Below are positions 14,027 through 26,260 of a stretch of 64,000 bases of DNA, piece by piece. Source of the stretch: Ophthalmolycus amberensis (Eukaryota; Chordata; Actinopteri; Perciformes; Zoarcidae); contig JAFEUB010000810.1 in the NCBI GenBank assembly GCA_024529925.1, positions 62,001-126,000 on the forward strand, in the 5' to 3' direction. The position numbers and the translations under genes were made by a program. Within the stretch, counting starts at the first letter, position 1. The number at the start of each line of letters is the position of its first letter. The notes under the pieces were generated by a model. The model was not told the origin of the DNA, ran no database searches, and saw only the letters and a list, made by a program, of their open reading frames with translations.

Positions 14027-15307
14027 GCGTGTGCGTGTGCGTGTGCATTCAGGGCATGGCAGACGTTTAGGATGCCAGGTGTTTGTAACACACTCACCTG
14101 AACTGGAAGATCTTGTTCTTGACTGCGTACTCGTAGAAGGAATCTGAGGCCGTCACCGTGTATGAGACATTGAACTCTTCCCCGTTGGTTGCTTTCTCTG
14201 GAGGACGCTGCACCCAGGCCATCTCCAGCCCTGTGACAACACACATGCTCGTCACCTGAACCTTCAACAAACACTGTACATACGCATACAGATACTAAAG
14301 GATACTATGTGCTGTATTTGCACATAATTTTATTGAGCCCCACCTACTAAGTCACTGTAATTAATTCTAGACAAATGCTGTAAATGTTGACTCTTTCCTT
14401 CCCAGCCACAAGAGGAAAGGCATCTGATTTTACAGTAAATGCTAACACGTAAACCACCCAAAGCAGCTACAGATCAGCTGTTTCAACTCCAATGATCCAC
14501 TCAAACAAACATAAATGCGTAAAAACTTACCACCACAGCTTATCATGTTGAAGTCATTTGCACCGTTGATCGGCCAACAGTCGTACTCAGTGTTGTCCAG
14601 ATCATGCCAGCAATGTACTCCCTGCAGGCATAGAAAGGATTTTTTTTTCATGTAGTGCCATGTTTTTGTGTGCGTAAGCAAATTTGAAAAGTGTGTTGAG
14701 CATTTTATCAGTGACTCAGGACTCTTCAAGTGAGTATGTCAATGAATTAAATACACAACTCAGCTTGTTGGTTTTCAGCCAAAATGATAAAGAGCAAAAG
14801 TCAAACAGCAGCTGACATCAACACCACCAGCAAAAGCACTATGGGAACTAAATGTAAGAAAGAATCATCACAGTATTATCTTTCATTCATGATTGATTAC
14901 AGAATATTTTATAATAAAGGAAATCAGCCCCACAAGAAGCTGGTAAGTAACACAGCAGTACACAGAAACGCCACACCACCACATGCCCGCAGCAACAAGT
15001 GTTTCTGACAAGACAACAAAAGCTAGCGGGTTACCCCAGCAGTAAATGAAAAATGTGAACAACATACACTCAGTTTACACAGTATTCCAGCATCTTTGTT
15101 AATACATGTCAAAAGAAAAATGTATCACCCTAGTCCTTATTTCACATCATTGTCCAGACGTCCATCAACGGGTCAACTTTAAACCTCTGCGGCTATTTAT
15201 CCACATTTCCTCTCTGGAATTAAATCTGTTGTAGGGTTATATTTATTAAAACCACAACTTACCAGCAGGAAACACAGGTAAAGGGATGCCGCTGTCCGTA
15301 GAGCCAT
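2908..15307 (-). CDS. Receptor-type guanylate cyclase with short cysteine-rich ectodomain
   Basis: Single-pass receptor that makes cGMP from GTP. The 23 coding exons, in transcript order, are 15263-15307, 14531-14621, 14098-14230, 13118-13241, 12515-12619, 11553-11655, 10845-10990, 10648-10720, 10179-10311, 9670-9756, 9439-9582, 8758-8879, 8355-8499, 8080-8128, 7888-7995, 7571-7690, 7302-7395, 6834-6921, 6504-6643, 6051-6203, 5082-5180, 4040-4131, 2908-3018. They total 2505 nt, giving 834 residues. Order: signal peptide (1-15 plus), ectodomain to about 224 with N-glycosylation sites N66 and N91, six cysteines at 202-223, membrane helix about 229-250, kinase-homology domain about 270-545 (AVK at 324-326; HGR replaces HRD at 416-418, so no catalytic Asp; DYG at 436-438), helical linker 577-607, cyclase from about 630. 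Metal aspartates D638 and D682, guanine-selecting E678 and C750, and N757/R761 are all present, so it should be active. The ectodomain is about half the length of natriuretic receptors and does not resemble their ligand domain. Ligand unknown. Confidence 0.93.
3979..4032. repeat. (AC)n(AT)n microsatellite
   Basis: Dinucleotide run, AC then AT, lying in the last intron of the guanylate cyclase gene directly beside the donor of exon 22 (exon starts at 4040). Confidence 0.95.
9930..9985 (+). mobile_element. LINE 3'-end fragment (L2-like tail)
   Basis: The run reading 'gtccctt ctgggatcag taaag' followed by repeated TCTTATC-type units matches the standard 3' end of fish L2-like LINEs (ctgggat-nn-ataaagt plus short tandem tail). 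It is a very short, 5'-truncated piece in the intron between guanylate cyclase exons 9 and 10. Family assignment rests on the tail motif only. Confidence 0.5.
10769..10831. repeat. (GTTAGT)n and (GT)n microsatellite
   Basis: Hexamer copies of GTTAGT pass into a GT run in the intron right next to the donor of guanylate cyclase exon 7. Confidence 0.95.
13352..13807. mobile_element. Foldback (long inverted-repeat) MITE
   Basis: The two halves are inverted copies of each other. The left end (agggaca, then aaatcaaaaatacata, then the ctcttacctgtag block) recurs inverted at the right end (ttaaagggacagtt on the other strand). Inner blocks such as aaactcaacagca / tctctttcca / aaatcatga / aagataatccacac also recur inverted. 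The right arm keeps about 100 bp that the left arm lacks. It sits in guanylate cyclase intron 3. Elements of this type are dispersed in spiny-rayed fish genomes; the superfamily is not determined. Confidence 0.75.
13977..14045. repeat. (GT)n / (GTGTGC)n microsatellite
   Basis: GT run passing into a gcgtgt variant unit, 50 bp from the donor of guanylate cyclase exon 3. Translating it gives the spurious His-Ala and Thr-His repeat frames seen here. Confidence 0.95.
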
Positions 15308-15335
15308 GAGGAGGTTTGCTGCTGCGGCTGGACCC

Positions 15336-15375
15336 ACTCTGAACTGACTGAGTGAACTCTGAACTGACTGAGTGA
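15336..15375. repeat. 20-bp direct repeat, two copies
   Basis: Two exact copies of ACTCTGAACTGACTGAGTGA lie back to back about 30-70 bp upstream of the guanylate cyclase start codon, so probably in its 5' UTR or promoter. Confidence 0.85.
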
Positions 15376-15399
15376 ATGACCAAATCTGTGCATGTGTGT

Positions 15400-18300
15400 G
15401 TATGTGTGCCGACCCCACAACCGAATGAAGTACCCTTCTCTAAATGTTTTTTTTTTATTATTCCTGAGGCCCACCCTCCCCCTTGTCCCTAATTGCCCAA
15501 TCAGCAGAAGAGGCTCTCCAATCACAGCTTGATCATGTACTCGTTCACGAGGCGCTTCAGCTCACCTTCATTGTCCTACAGGTCAGAATCCCTCAGAGGT
15601 TTCTGCACCTGAACTCACCACCAGGGCATTGTTTCTAATCTGACACCATCTATACTGTCTTAAACGGGTTTTTTCTATAAACTTGACATTTCATTTGAAC
15701 ATTCAACTCTGGCAGACATAGTTGTAGGCGCTTTAATGTTAAAACACTTTCTATTTTAGGCACTAAGCTTACAATACAGGAAGGGTTTGATTGTCTTCCT
15801 TAACAGAAATAATTAGGTTACAGGTGGCAGACCTTTTGGTTGGTTAACTTCAATACTGCCAATAAGTTTTCATACCAATACTAAAATGATGCTTATATCT
15901 TACTTTTAGGAATTACTTACAGGTTTTTATTCAAGAAAATGTTTTATTTAACAAATTAAGCTACACTTCTCAAATGTTGTTTGACAAAAAAAACTTAAAC
16001 AAGCTTTTTCCAGAGCTTTCAGCCACATTTCACGGCCTTTCTTAAGATTTTTGTTAGCTGTCATCACACGATCTAAGGATGGAGCTTTAGTCACATGGTA
16101 ACAGGTATGGGGTTTGTTAAATGTTGTCTTAACAGAAGCAGCCACAATAAAACATCCCCTTTAAAAAAAATCATATCAATTAAATTATAATTTAAATCAG
16201 GAACTATCTGATCAAAGAATAAGTACTATACACAAGCGTCATTTGGTGAGAGAGAGGGAAATTGTAAACCCATTGGGTGAAAGTACTATGAAAATACTGT
16301 CCATTTAAAATTTAGATATATAACAGTGACGGTGCACTTTCAATCATTATCTTAGACTGTCAACGCTGTCCTTTCTTTTCTGAAGTGAAACTCCCTGCCG
16401 CCATTTATCAGGTAGAACATCTTGTATCATTTTGTTTAGCTGAAACTGAGCTGAGAACATTGTCGGAGAAACCAGTCAGTTCTGTAAATTATACATAATT
16501 TAACTTTAAACCAGGCCTCTATGAGTCCTCGCATGACACACGGGATATTTATATAGCAGTATACCCTGTGTACTGATGAGAGCGTTCCTTCTCTGCCTAC
16601 ATCTGTTTGCACTGAGATTGAAACCAAATCAAAAAGACAGCATTTCTGAACATCTGTGAACTTTAATTGGCTTTTCAAGAATGCATAATTACAGCACAGC
16701 TGTAGAAAAACCCCACACAAGTTTACAGTTTATGTTTTGGGCAGGCAGCAGTCACGACAGGTCTACAGAGGGCTCTATCCAGAACATACAGTACTCGCTA
16801 CAATACAGCATGTTTTTAATGGAAATGACAAAGCTCTACCCGAAACAAAAACAAAATGTCATTCATATCCTGAGTAGTTTTCTATGAGCCATATGCACAG
16901 TGTTGAACCTGTTCCTCTGCTGTCAAAAGATGCCGGTTGCGTTTTGGGGATTAAATCGTAACTGCGGCAAACGCTTTGCAGTCTAATTCAGAGGAGGATA
17001 TTGTTCCTCCCGCTTAAGAGTAAATTGCTCTTTCGCCAATAATGTAACTGACTTGATGGAAACTAAAGGTCACCCACTAATTGGCCTGAATAGAGGAAAT
17101 CATTCTAAAGGGGCAGCTCTTGAGCACCACAAATCTCATGCAACGGTACTCCATCAATGATTACAAGTGCAAGTCATGTAACATGAGTGTTAGATAATCC
17201 TTGCAGTATTTCTTTTGTTAGTACGTTAAAATATGCAGTAGTGTTCAACGTTTTTAGATTAACAGGTATTATCAGTTAGTGACAGTTATTTTCAATCAAA
17301 ATTCAGAGACAGTCTGACTCAGTCGAACAGGATTTACACGTAATCTCATGGTTTGTTTTGGCTAACGTAGGTGTCAAGTGGGTGGCGTGTGCAACGTTTT
17401 CAAAGGCTGAAGCCTCTCTAGTGTGATAACAAGCTTACAATGTACAACGCTAGCGTGCCAATGTTAAGCAGGTGTAAGGTTTACCATGTTCACCATCTTG
17501 GTTTAGCATGTTAGCATGCTAACATTTGCTTAACACTAAACACAAAGTACAGCTGAGGCTGAGAAAATGTCATTAGTTTGCAGGTATTTTGTCACAAATC
17601 AAAGTATTGGACAAATTCAAGTTTTGATCTGATAATGGCACCGGAGGAAAAGTGAGAAGATCAATGAAATTGTCGAGGGGGAACATGAAAGTCTGTACCA
17701 CATTTTATGGTAATCCATCCAATAGGTTCTCTCAAAACCACAAATGTCAACCTTGTGCTGGAGGAAGAGCCAGTCGATCAGATTGATTGCGTTTAGGGTT
17801 CGTCACCTGGGAATCATTGTTTACAGAATGCTGTGTAAATCCATGTTGAGATATTTCACCAGAAACCTTCCTACTGATGGTGTCAAATGAAAAGTCAGTG
17901 TAACAAGTTAGGATTAGGATGAGGGCCATGCAGTAGTAGTTCAGATATATTCAGTCTGGACCTATGTGATGTACCAACAAACTAACCAACGACATCACCA
18001 TAAGCCACATTGCTAGCATGGCTAAAAATGAAGTGAAAGCCAGAAAATTCATAAAATTGTAATCATCAATCACATTACTTCTATATTATTTCAAAGGTGT
18101 TAAATACAAGATTGAGAACATTTCTATTTCTAATGGTGCCGACAGTGTTTACGTGAGGGGGAACCGGAGAGTTGGTATTATGTTTACGCGACATTCAGCT
18201 GTAACCGCCATATGAGAGCAGTGCAGAGCGGAGGCCATGAGTTAGCCTTTGGGCAACACTCGCATGCACTACAAGAGCACGTTGCCAGCCCTAACAAAAA

Positions 18301-19869
18301 CAACCGGGGAGAGTGATTTCAGTCTCTGCTCAGGTAGACATTACTCCACTGTATCTTACAGAGCAAATTATTTGTTTGCAGCCATTTTAATGATTTGAAT
18401 ATTGAATGAAGCAGCTTTTTAAAAAATTAATCTTTTTTGGGCTACTGTTGCAAGCTCTTTAGTGAAATCACCCTCTGCGCAGTTTTTGTATCATGTCACT
18501 TCATTAGGAAAACAGACATATTGAGCATTAGGTTTGAAAAATAAAATTAAAAAATTGTCAAAAGCTGTGACTTAAAGGGAGATATTTTCTACAAAATGTA
18601 CAGTTTGAAAGTCTAACTGGACAGTTAAATAACCTCGGTTTGAGAACAAAACACACAAAATAGCTTTAATGATGTCAAGTCTTTTACAGCAGGAGTGGCA
18701 TAAATACTGTACAGCAGGTTGAAGATGAGTCATTGATTTAGCAGTCGGGGTGACGGAGAGCTCGTGTGTGTCTAGTTAGTCATTCAGTCATATCCTTTGA
18801 TTCCTGCAGGTACACAGGCTATTGCTGAAAACTCCAGCAGGAATCCAGTGTGTCACAACATTGTACAACCCCTGCACTGTTAGGTGAGCAGCTGTTTCAT
18901 CAGAGCAACAGCAGCCATTCAGCGAGTTGAAGCAGATGCGTAAAAATGCTACAGGGAAAACCAGTTTGCCTCCATGAGGTTCTGCAGGCTGTTTGTTAAG
19001 GTGAACTGATAAAAGATGACAGGACAAGAAAGCAGGGATTCTGTTCTCCGTTCCCCAGGGGCCAAACTGCTTTGCAAAATAAAGTAGGGTGTTATTTTAA
19101 AGACTTTAAAATGCAAATGATAGCCAAAACAATCAGGTCATGCTGAGCATGCTGGCTGTCAAACTGTTGAAATGACCGCACCTCTTCTTATAAGCTTTTT
19201 ACAGGATGTACAAGTATACATTACAGCAGTTTACAGTATTTTTCGCTAGCCGTGTTAAAAATAATCTTTAAAAAAAAGGCCCAAACCTACAGTTTTAGTG
19301 TACCTGATTACAAAGAATGTTACATGTCTTAAATACAGTAGATTATCCATTACAGAATCGCTTCCTCAAAAGCTACACAGGAAGTAAACCTAAAGACAAA
19401 CACATGTACACAAATGTATATAAAAGGGAGAACGTTAAGCCACCCGTTGCATGATTTTACCCTTTTTGGAAGTAAAAGTAAAAATGTACTGCTCTGCACT
19501 TCCTATTGGATTCTTGTGTTCCAGAGTTGTCTACCAGTAGTTTAAATAACCTGCAGGGATGTGATGAGGAAGACAAAAAACAGGAAGAAACGGCTACAGG
19601 AATCTCACAATCCCTAACTCGGAGTATTGTGTCCTAAAACTGTAAAATCCTGAATAAAACTGAAAACAACATCTTTGCATCATCAGCTCTACACTGGCGA
19701 GGCTGGCCTGCAGTGTCTCTTCAAGAATGTACTTTTAAATCAGCGGACACCGACGCCGCCCTGAGACAAACTGGTGTGGTTTCTCTTTCAAGTCATTCTG
19801 TAGCTTCATAAGTTACCTCCAGTCAGAGCTGGACACAAATTCTGTTAAAATTCCTATCAAGTTCCACTT
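15400..19869. other. Intergenic DNA between guanylate cyclase and lpar3
   Basis: No protein-coding exon series was recognised. The right part, adjoining the lpar3 stop at 19870, should include the lpar3 3' UTR; I could not place its poly(A) site confidently. A dispersed repeat occupies about 17430-17760 (listed separately). Confidence 0.6.
17430..17760. repeat. Dispersed fish repeat with TGTTAGCATGCTAACA palindrome
   Basis: Contains the perfect 16-bp palindrome at 17509-17524, then the blocks 'acactaaacacaaagtacag', 'gtcattagtttgcaggtatt', 'gtctgtaccacattttatgg' and 'aatccatccaatag'. This wording is that of a repeat found in many copies in spiny-rayed fish genomes. No terminal repeats were located and its class is unknown. 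Identification is by recall, not by search. Confidence 0.6.
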
Positions 19870-22800
19870 TCAAGTCTTGATTTGGTCCCGCTCGTCATTT
19901 TTTGCCTCCTCTGAGGGAGGCTGACTGTTGCCCGTATCCTGACCAGAGCTGAGCGGCCTGGCGTTGGCCTTCGTCGACCGCTGCCGCCGCGTGCCATTGC
20001 CAATGCAGCGCAAGAGGTTCTTGAACGTTGCCCACATTTCATCGTCCTTGTAGGAGTAGATGCAAGGGTTCATGACGGAGTTGAGTACAGCCAGGAGCAG
20101 CAGCCAGCGTTTTGATTTCATGACGTTACAACTCGTACAGTTGAGGCCGTCCAGGAGCAGAACCACCAGGCCGGGAGTCCAGCAGATCACAAAGGCCCCT
20201 TCAGGGAAAAACAAAACCCAGAATAACACATAGTTAGGCTTTTGTAACACACATTTCTTACATGTGTATTTATTTTGAGCACTAGTGTGTCAGGGACAAA
20301 AAAATATATATCACGAAAGATATAATGCGAAGAGAATTTGAGCAGTTTGTCCTTTTAAAAGAAAGAGGAATCTATCATAAAAATAGTTTACATTTCTGTC
20401 GATTGACTAATTGATTTATTGCTTCAGCATTTGTTTTACAGTAAGTAAATTATGTTAATTTTCTGAGCTGGCCAGGAGGTTTCCGATTGTTCAAATGGGT
20501 TTTAAAAATGCAAATCTAACTAAATCAGTGTATTTGATGGTTTCATGTGTTTATATTGATGAAGCTACAACACTAAAATCAATACATTATAGCAAAGGAA
20601 TACCATCCTAATACCATTACAACAAGCAGACACAGGTCGGGAGTGCAATGGCATTATTGTGTTAAATACTTTGGTAAACAATACGGATGGACAAAGGGCT
20701 ACTGAAGCAAAATTAGCATTCATTTCAAACATGTTTGGGCACGAAACAGAGCTACAAAGAAATGTCTGGAAATGACAGGAAGCCACAAGCAGCAACTTGT
20801 CTGCACAACCTGCATCTCTACGGCCTCAATACATCTGCAGAACAAAAACAAGTACTGTTCTATACAGCGCTCTCTCCCTTTGTCTCGCATACACAAGTGT
20901 GGATACACATGCACACAGACTGAGAGGGGCTGGTGTTTTTATGCTTTTCATTGCTCTTAGGCCTGAAAGTCAAAATGTTTGACACATTTTACAGTGAATT
21001 TCTATTTTTATACACATTCCTCTTTTTCCTCGTCTTTGATAGCCCACAAAATTGAGTGAACTAAATTGAAATTGCCTTTTTAATGGCCTCCTATTGGCAG
21101 TTTTTCATGTATTGAAGTTTAAAAGTGGACTTCCTTTCCCTTTAATCTACGACAGAGAGGAAACAAACTGTTTTAGGAACACGCATTTCAAGCATGTGTT
21201 ATTTTTCTCAGTTGGTATTCATTTGATTGTGGCTGAAGAATGAAAAACAAATCTGAAACTGCATGCTTTACTTAAACAGGTCCAAACGCTGTTAGACATA
21301 CTACAAATAAATGGCTGTAGGCTATTAAACTACAATAATTATATTTCACCAAACTAGTCCCATGAAGAGTGAAACGCAAATGTAACCAAAGAGGCCGTCA
21401 GATTCAAAAGAAACTAAGGCCATGTCCACATTACTCCGTTTCCATTTGGAAACGCATATGTTTTGCTACGTTTACACTGAGCGTCGACACTACGCGGAGT
21501 TTTCGAGCACCGAAAACAGAGTTTGAAAACGCTCCCGAGGTCGGATAAGTTTGACTTCGTGCTTGTGGACGGTCGAAAACAGATACATTCAGAAACGATG
21601 ACGCCCACGCCGGCTACTTGATTGGTTCTTACCAGTCATGACGTATCCTTCCCCGATTCGTCACACGCCTATCACGTGACCCTTACCCAGACTCACAAAC
21701 ATTGATTACCGATCGACTACCAGGTTCATGTAACATGGACAACTGATTGCAGGCGTTGCTGACCTTGTTGTCTTTAACAGCAGCTGTTCAGTTAAAGTCT
21801 GCATTTCTGTGGAGGAAGCAGCTGTTATTGGAGCGATTAGCGAGCGGCGTGACCAGCGGCGTTATCAGCCCTACGGAGCGGACGTCTGAAGTCATGGTTA
21901 GCAGTAAATGCTATCCAGTAGGACAGATAGCTAAGCCACCAGCAGAGCTACGAGTGAGAACAGACAACGAGGAAACGGGTGACAGACGTGTGTTGACCAC
22001 ATTTATGGACCCATAATATAGTAAACGTTTACATGTAAGTGTTGATTTTAAAGTAAATTTGATGTGAGTGAGAGAGAGAGAGACCCACAGTGCCTGTAAC
22101 TACGTCTGAAAAATAAAACTTCTAATAAAACTTTCCACGAACTGTGTCTGTTGAGTTTAGAGCAATATTTTAGAGGAAGATCTTAAGTATCAAACACGAC
22201 CTTTCATTATTAAAGACTACTTTATTAGTCGTATTTTTTTTAACTAAGCAACCACTCTACTTCCTGTTTACACTGTCACGCGCATGCCCAGTGTACGTTA
22301 ATGGTCACGTGATGTATGTTTTCGAAGGTTGCCGTGTGGATGCAGATCAATTCGAAAACGATGCTGAAACGCCCGTGTGGACGCAGATCGTTTCTATTTG
22401 GAAACTGAGTAGTGTGGATGTACTATAAATAATAAGTGCAAATTTACCCTTCTTAGGCGTCGGTGACAATGTCCGACATGTTCCAACACCTCTGCACTCA
22501 TTCATTTGACTCTTGGTATAACAGAGCACGTGTGGTTTAAGCTTCTTTAAACCGGTTTGTCCAGTTACCAGTTCCACCTGAGCGGACTACTTTTCTGTTA
22601 CAGAAGTGATTTTGTTTTTCCTGAATTAAATATCACATCGACCAGACCACATGCCTCAGAGGGCTTCAAAGTTCCTTCCTTTCTCAGCTATGGCCGTTGT
22701 GTTATTTGCGCCACCTTTCAAGAGCACTTTTGTTTTACATTTCACTCCAAAGTCACAGCAATCTCAACAGGGAACGACACTTGCGTGCCAACACTTCCAC

Positions 22801-24925
22801 CAGCTCAAGGGAACTCTGCAAAGCATCTGAAAGCAATTGACAAAGTCCTCAAGTATAGGTTGTTGTTGTTCTTCATTTTTTCTGGATGGGTGGGGAGGAG
22901 GGGATGTTCATTGAAGGCCAGTGTGGTGTGGATGGTACGCCACACAGGCTTAGGAGCAGTGTCCTTGCCGGGAGAGATAATTATACAGCAGTCTGGAAGA
23001 CAGTGTGTACAAAGGCGGACAGCAGCTCCTATGCTACAAACTGCATCAAACCATCTGGTCAGGCAACAAGCCGAGTGCCCGAAGAAACAAAGAACAACGA
23101 CAGACTATTTATCCTGCAGGGCGGCCATGCAAAGTCACTACAACTATCTTAATGCACGTTTCTATCTGGATGGCTGCATGAAGAGTGCATGAAAATAAAA
23201 ACGGAACACATTAAACTCATCTGACCTATGCGTTCTGAAACGCATCTGTTTAAGAGTTTGATGGTTGTGTTCTACTCGCATGAGAATATGCATTCAACAC
23301 CCTATTTTGGTGTTTGAGTAGAATACGACGGCGCAGTCCTATTGTTCCGTTCTCATGAGAAAGTGCTGGGAGGGCAAGGATTTGAGTTCAGTCCCTCTAT
23401 TGCAAGGTATCCTGTTGCAACACCTAAACAAAGAGCAGGACCAGGATATCGGACTGCCTCGTCTGGGATGAAAATGCATGAGAAGAGAAGGAGACGTCAG
23501 ACTTTTTGAGCTTTCTTTCCTCTGGGAAAAGAACTACCTTGATTTAATTGTTTAGCCAACGAATAGAAAATTAATACCCTACAACTTAAGGATTTTTTTC
23601 AGCACAAAAATGCCAAACAGTCTTTGGTTTCGGCTCCTCAATAGTGAGGATTTGCTCCTTATTCCTGTAAACGGATTTGCTTTTGGTTTTTGACTGTTAG
23701 TTGGACGAAAGCAATTTAAAGAAACTTATGAGAAACATCTAACATATTTTAACATTTTATAGACTAAACGATTTGTTTATTAAACAAATAATTAGACAAT
23801 AGAATAATGGTTAACGAATTTAAGCCACTGGGCAGAAAATCGGACATAAAAGAGGCAAATAGTACAAAAAACTGAAATATAAAAGAATTTGCTGACTCCT
23901 TTTTTTCTTTCACTAAAGACGCCCTCAAATCACTGACAAGCACTCAAAACATTTACTGAAAGCGCAAGCGTTTGTGTTATTATGCCCAAGGTTTTCCTTC
24001 ATATCAGGAAAACAGATTAGTCCCGTGTTCAGCAGTGCCTCAGTGAATTGCCTGGACTTTGTGACCCTGACGAAGGACACACAGCTGTTCACCAGAACTG
24101 TTTACACCCGACAAATGCAGGGAAAAGTTCTGACTCACTTCATCAATGATGCTGCAGACAGAATTTAAATGATTGGCACCTACCGAGCACAACCATGACA
24201 GTCTTGATGAGCTTGATGGGCGTTCTCTTGCGGTTAATGGAGCCGCTGGTGTGTGACGAGAGCATCGCCGTCTTCCTCTTGACGTAGGTGTAGATCCTCG
24301 TGTAGATGACCACCATCACCAGGAACACCACCAGGTTAGACACGGACCAGAAGATCAGGTAGCTCCTGCTGAAGAGAGGAGCCAGCTGGGAGCAGTCGCT
24401 CAGGTTGCAGATGCAGTTCCAGCCCAGACTCGGCACGGCCCCCATCAAGATGGAGATGGCCCACACCAGCACGATCAGCAGGGTCACCCTCCTCTTCGTC
24501 AGGTTGCTGTGGACTTTCCAGTTCATGACGGAGATGTAGCGCTCCAGAGCTATTACCAGCAGGTTAGCCAGCGAGGCTGAAAGACTGATGTCCAGAAGAC
24601 CTTGACGGATGAAGTATCCTTTTACTGTAAGTTTCCGCGACACCTCACCAGTGTTAAACATCAGGTACACGTACGCTATGCCTGCCAGGAAGTCTGCGGC
24701 AGCGAGGTTGGATAGGAGATAGTAGAAAGGGTAGTGGAACCGCTTATTGGTGATGACAGCAGCTATGACCATGGCGTTGGAGACCAGGATGAAACAGCAG
24801 AAGAGAGAGCCCACCACCTGCACCAGGATGAGCTGGGCATTGTCCCATTTGTCATCAGCGCCGCTCTTGTTGTAGAAGAAGCCCATGGACTCATTATAAT
24901 GGCAGCTGTGGTTCTGTTGGTCCAT
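19870..24925 (-). CDS. lpar3: Lysophosphatidic acid receptor 3
   Basis: Class A G-protein-coupled receptor for lysophosphatidic acid, at the plasma membrane. Two coding exons: 24184-24925 (ATG at 24925, preceded by the acceptor of a 5' UTR intron) and 19870-20198; 1071 nt, 356 residues. The coding intron falls after TM6 start (VMVVLG/AFVICWTPG), the position usual for the LPA1-3 group. Visible features: N-glycosylation sites N11 and N19, the LPA-binding pair R107-Q108 (RQGLLD), ERY at 128-130, and NPCIYSYKD at the end of TM7. Blocks such as VHSNLTKRRVTLLI, SHTSGSINRKRTP and GLVVLLLDGLNC follow LPA3 more closely than LPA1 or LPA2. The next gene, mcoln2, is also LPAR3's neighbour in mammals, which supports orthology. 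The tail (SSGQDTGNSQPPSEEAKNDE) is divergent. The coding intron holds a roughly 1-kb transposon. Confidence 0.95.
21416..22424. mobile_element. Non-autonomous DNA transposon in lpar3 intron
   Basis: About 1 kb with imperfect terminal inverted repeats: the left end GTCCACATTACTCCGTTTCC matches the complement of the right end (ATCCACACTACTCAGTTTCC). The motif 'cgtgtggaygcagatc' occurs twice near the right end. The only open frame inside (21747-22016, 89 codons) is not recognisable as a transposase. The terminal wording resembles fish elements whose ends read 'ggccatgtccacac', which I believe are hAT-like, but the class and the target duplication are not established. Confidence 0.6.
23585..23815. 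repeat. Dispersed fish repeat, copy 1
   Basis: Reads 'aaaaatgccaaacagtcttt', 'tcaatagtgaggatttgctc', 'tttggtttttgactgttag', 'taacattttatagactaaac', then the AT-rich 'attaaacaaataatta'. It aligns block by block with 25025-25305 in the same orientation. This is a repeat widely scattered in fish genomes. Confidence 0.55.
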
Positions 24926-25024
24926 TTTCGAGGCGTGTCTGTGGAAAGAGAACGAGAGAAAGCACATGAAGAGGAACTGTTTAACATCCATTTATCTATT
25001 GAAGTACAGCAAAAAATTATTAAT

Positions 25025-25305
25025 AAATGGTTATTCTAACAACAAAAAGCCCAAATGTTCCCATTTCCTGCTTCTCAAAAGTGAGGATATGCGGCTTTTC
25101 TTTGCGTTATGTGATAATAAACAGAACATATTTGGGTTTTGGACTGTTTGGACAAAATAAGATATCTTGGTTTCTGGGAAATTAGGATAGAGAAAAATCA
25201 CAGTTTTCTGACATTTTGTCGACCGAACAATCAATATAATAATCAAGAAAGTAATTGGTAGTTTTTGTAATGAAAAAAATAATTAGTTGCAGACCTAAAT
25301 TCAAG
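25025..25305. repeat. Dispersed fish repeat, copy 2
   Basis: Second copy of the family at 23585-23815: 'ctcaaaagtgaggatatgcg', 'ataataaacagaacatattt', 'gggttttggactgtttggac', 'ttctgacattttgtcgaccg', ending 'aattagttgcagacct'. It lies in the 5' UTR intron of lpar3. Confidence 0.6.
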
Positions 25306-25951
25306 CATGTCTTATAAAATATACCTATAAATCACTTTTTAGGCATTAAAAATTCAGTTTTATAGATTTAAATAGATCAAATTAAAGCAAACGTAGAATA
25401 GGATGATGAAAGAGATGAAAAGTCTAAACTGCAATGCCATATCAGTGCATAGTGCCTACTTTCCCAAGGCCAAGAGACATTTAATGACTCCAGTCCAAAG
25501 GGAGAAGTGCACGTGCCAAAGCGTATTCACAACTGAAATCACAGTCAGCACCATTACTAAAGTTGCACAACACAGTGACCGGAGTAAGATCAAAAAGGGA
25601 GCCAAAACAAAACGCTCAATCGAGTGACGTGAGAAAGGTCCGCAGTCATTCACAATTTCCAACTGGACAAACATTTCTTTGGGCAAACACTATTACAGAC
25701 ATGCAGCAAAACAAGAATCCAAGCGTAGGATATAGGCCAATTCATGCAGAAATCGTTTTCTCCGTGACTTGAGAAAGAGAAGCCTTTATTACCTGTGCGA
25801 TTAGGGAAATCAACAGCCATGAAGAAGGGAGGCATGAGAAATTCCCACAGAGGGATTGACAAATATATTGACAAATATAAATGAGAAACACATTTAATCA
25901 CTAAAGACTAACAAATAGCTACTTAAAAGCCCAATCAGCCAGGTGAGCTTA

Positions 25952-26260
25952 CCTGTGGTAAGAGCACAGTCCGCGGCGAGTCAGTGAGCTTCGAGTTGCG
26001 AAACCTTCCGTGCCGAGTTAATGAACATGTCTCCCCTGCAGCATTGCGCCTCCGCAGCTGTGGACGGAGGGCGGTGACGGCGGAGAGCTGTAGGACAAAG
26101 TGGAGGAAGAATAGTTGAGCGTGTTCACTTTGACTCCTCAGCTCGGTGACGTAGAGGGCGTGTGCCACCCACTCTCTCACATGTGAATTCCTCCGCTTGA
26201 CCGCACGAGGCCCCGCGAGCTCACGGTCCGATCAGAACACTGGCTGTGGCGGTGAAGAGG
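25952..26260 (-). promoter_or_regulatory. lpar3: lpar3 5' untranslated exon and CpG-rich promoter region
   Basis: A strong minus-strand donor (CAG/gtaagct) lies at 25951/25952 and could pair with the acceptor just before the lpar3 ATG (about 24938). Upstream of it the DNA is clearly CpG-rich to about 26260 and carries a CRE-like half site (TGACGTAG near 26145). This is an inference from splice signals and composition; no transcription start can be read. Confidence 0.5.

Noticed and set aside
13897..14274. Frame with long His-Ala and Thr-His repeats
   Set aside because: Translation of a GT microsatellite read through cyclase exon 3 in the wrong frame.
22557..23192. 211-codon open frame on the plus strand in the lpar3 intron
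   Set aside because: No recognisable domain, low-complexity composition typical of chance frames and a location within an intron among repeats. No splice partners seen.
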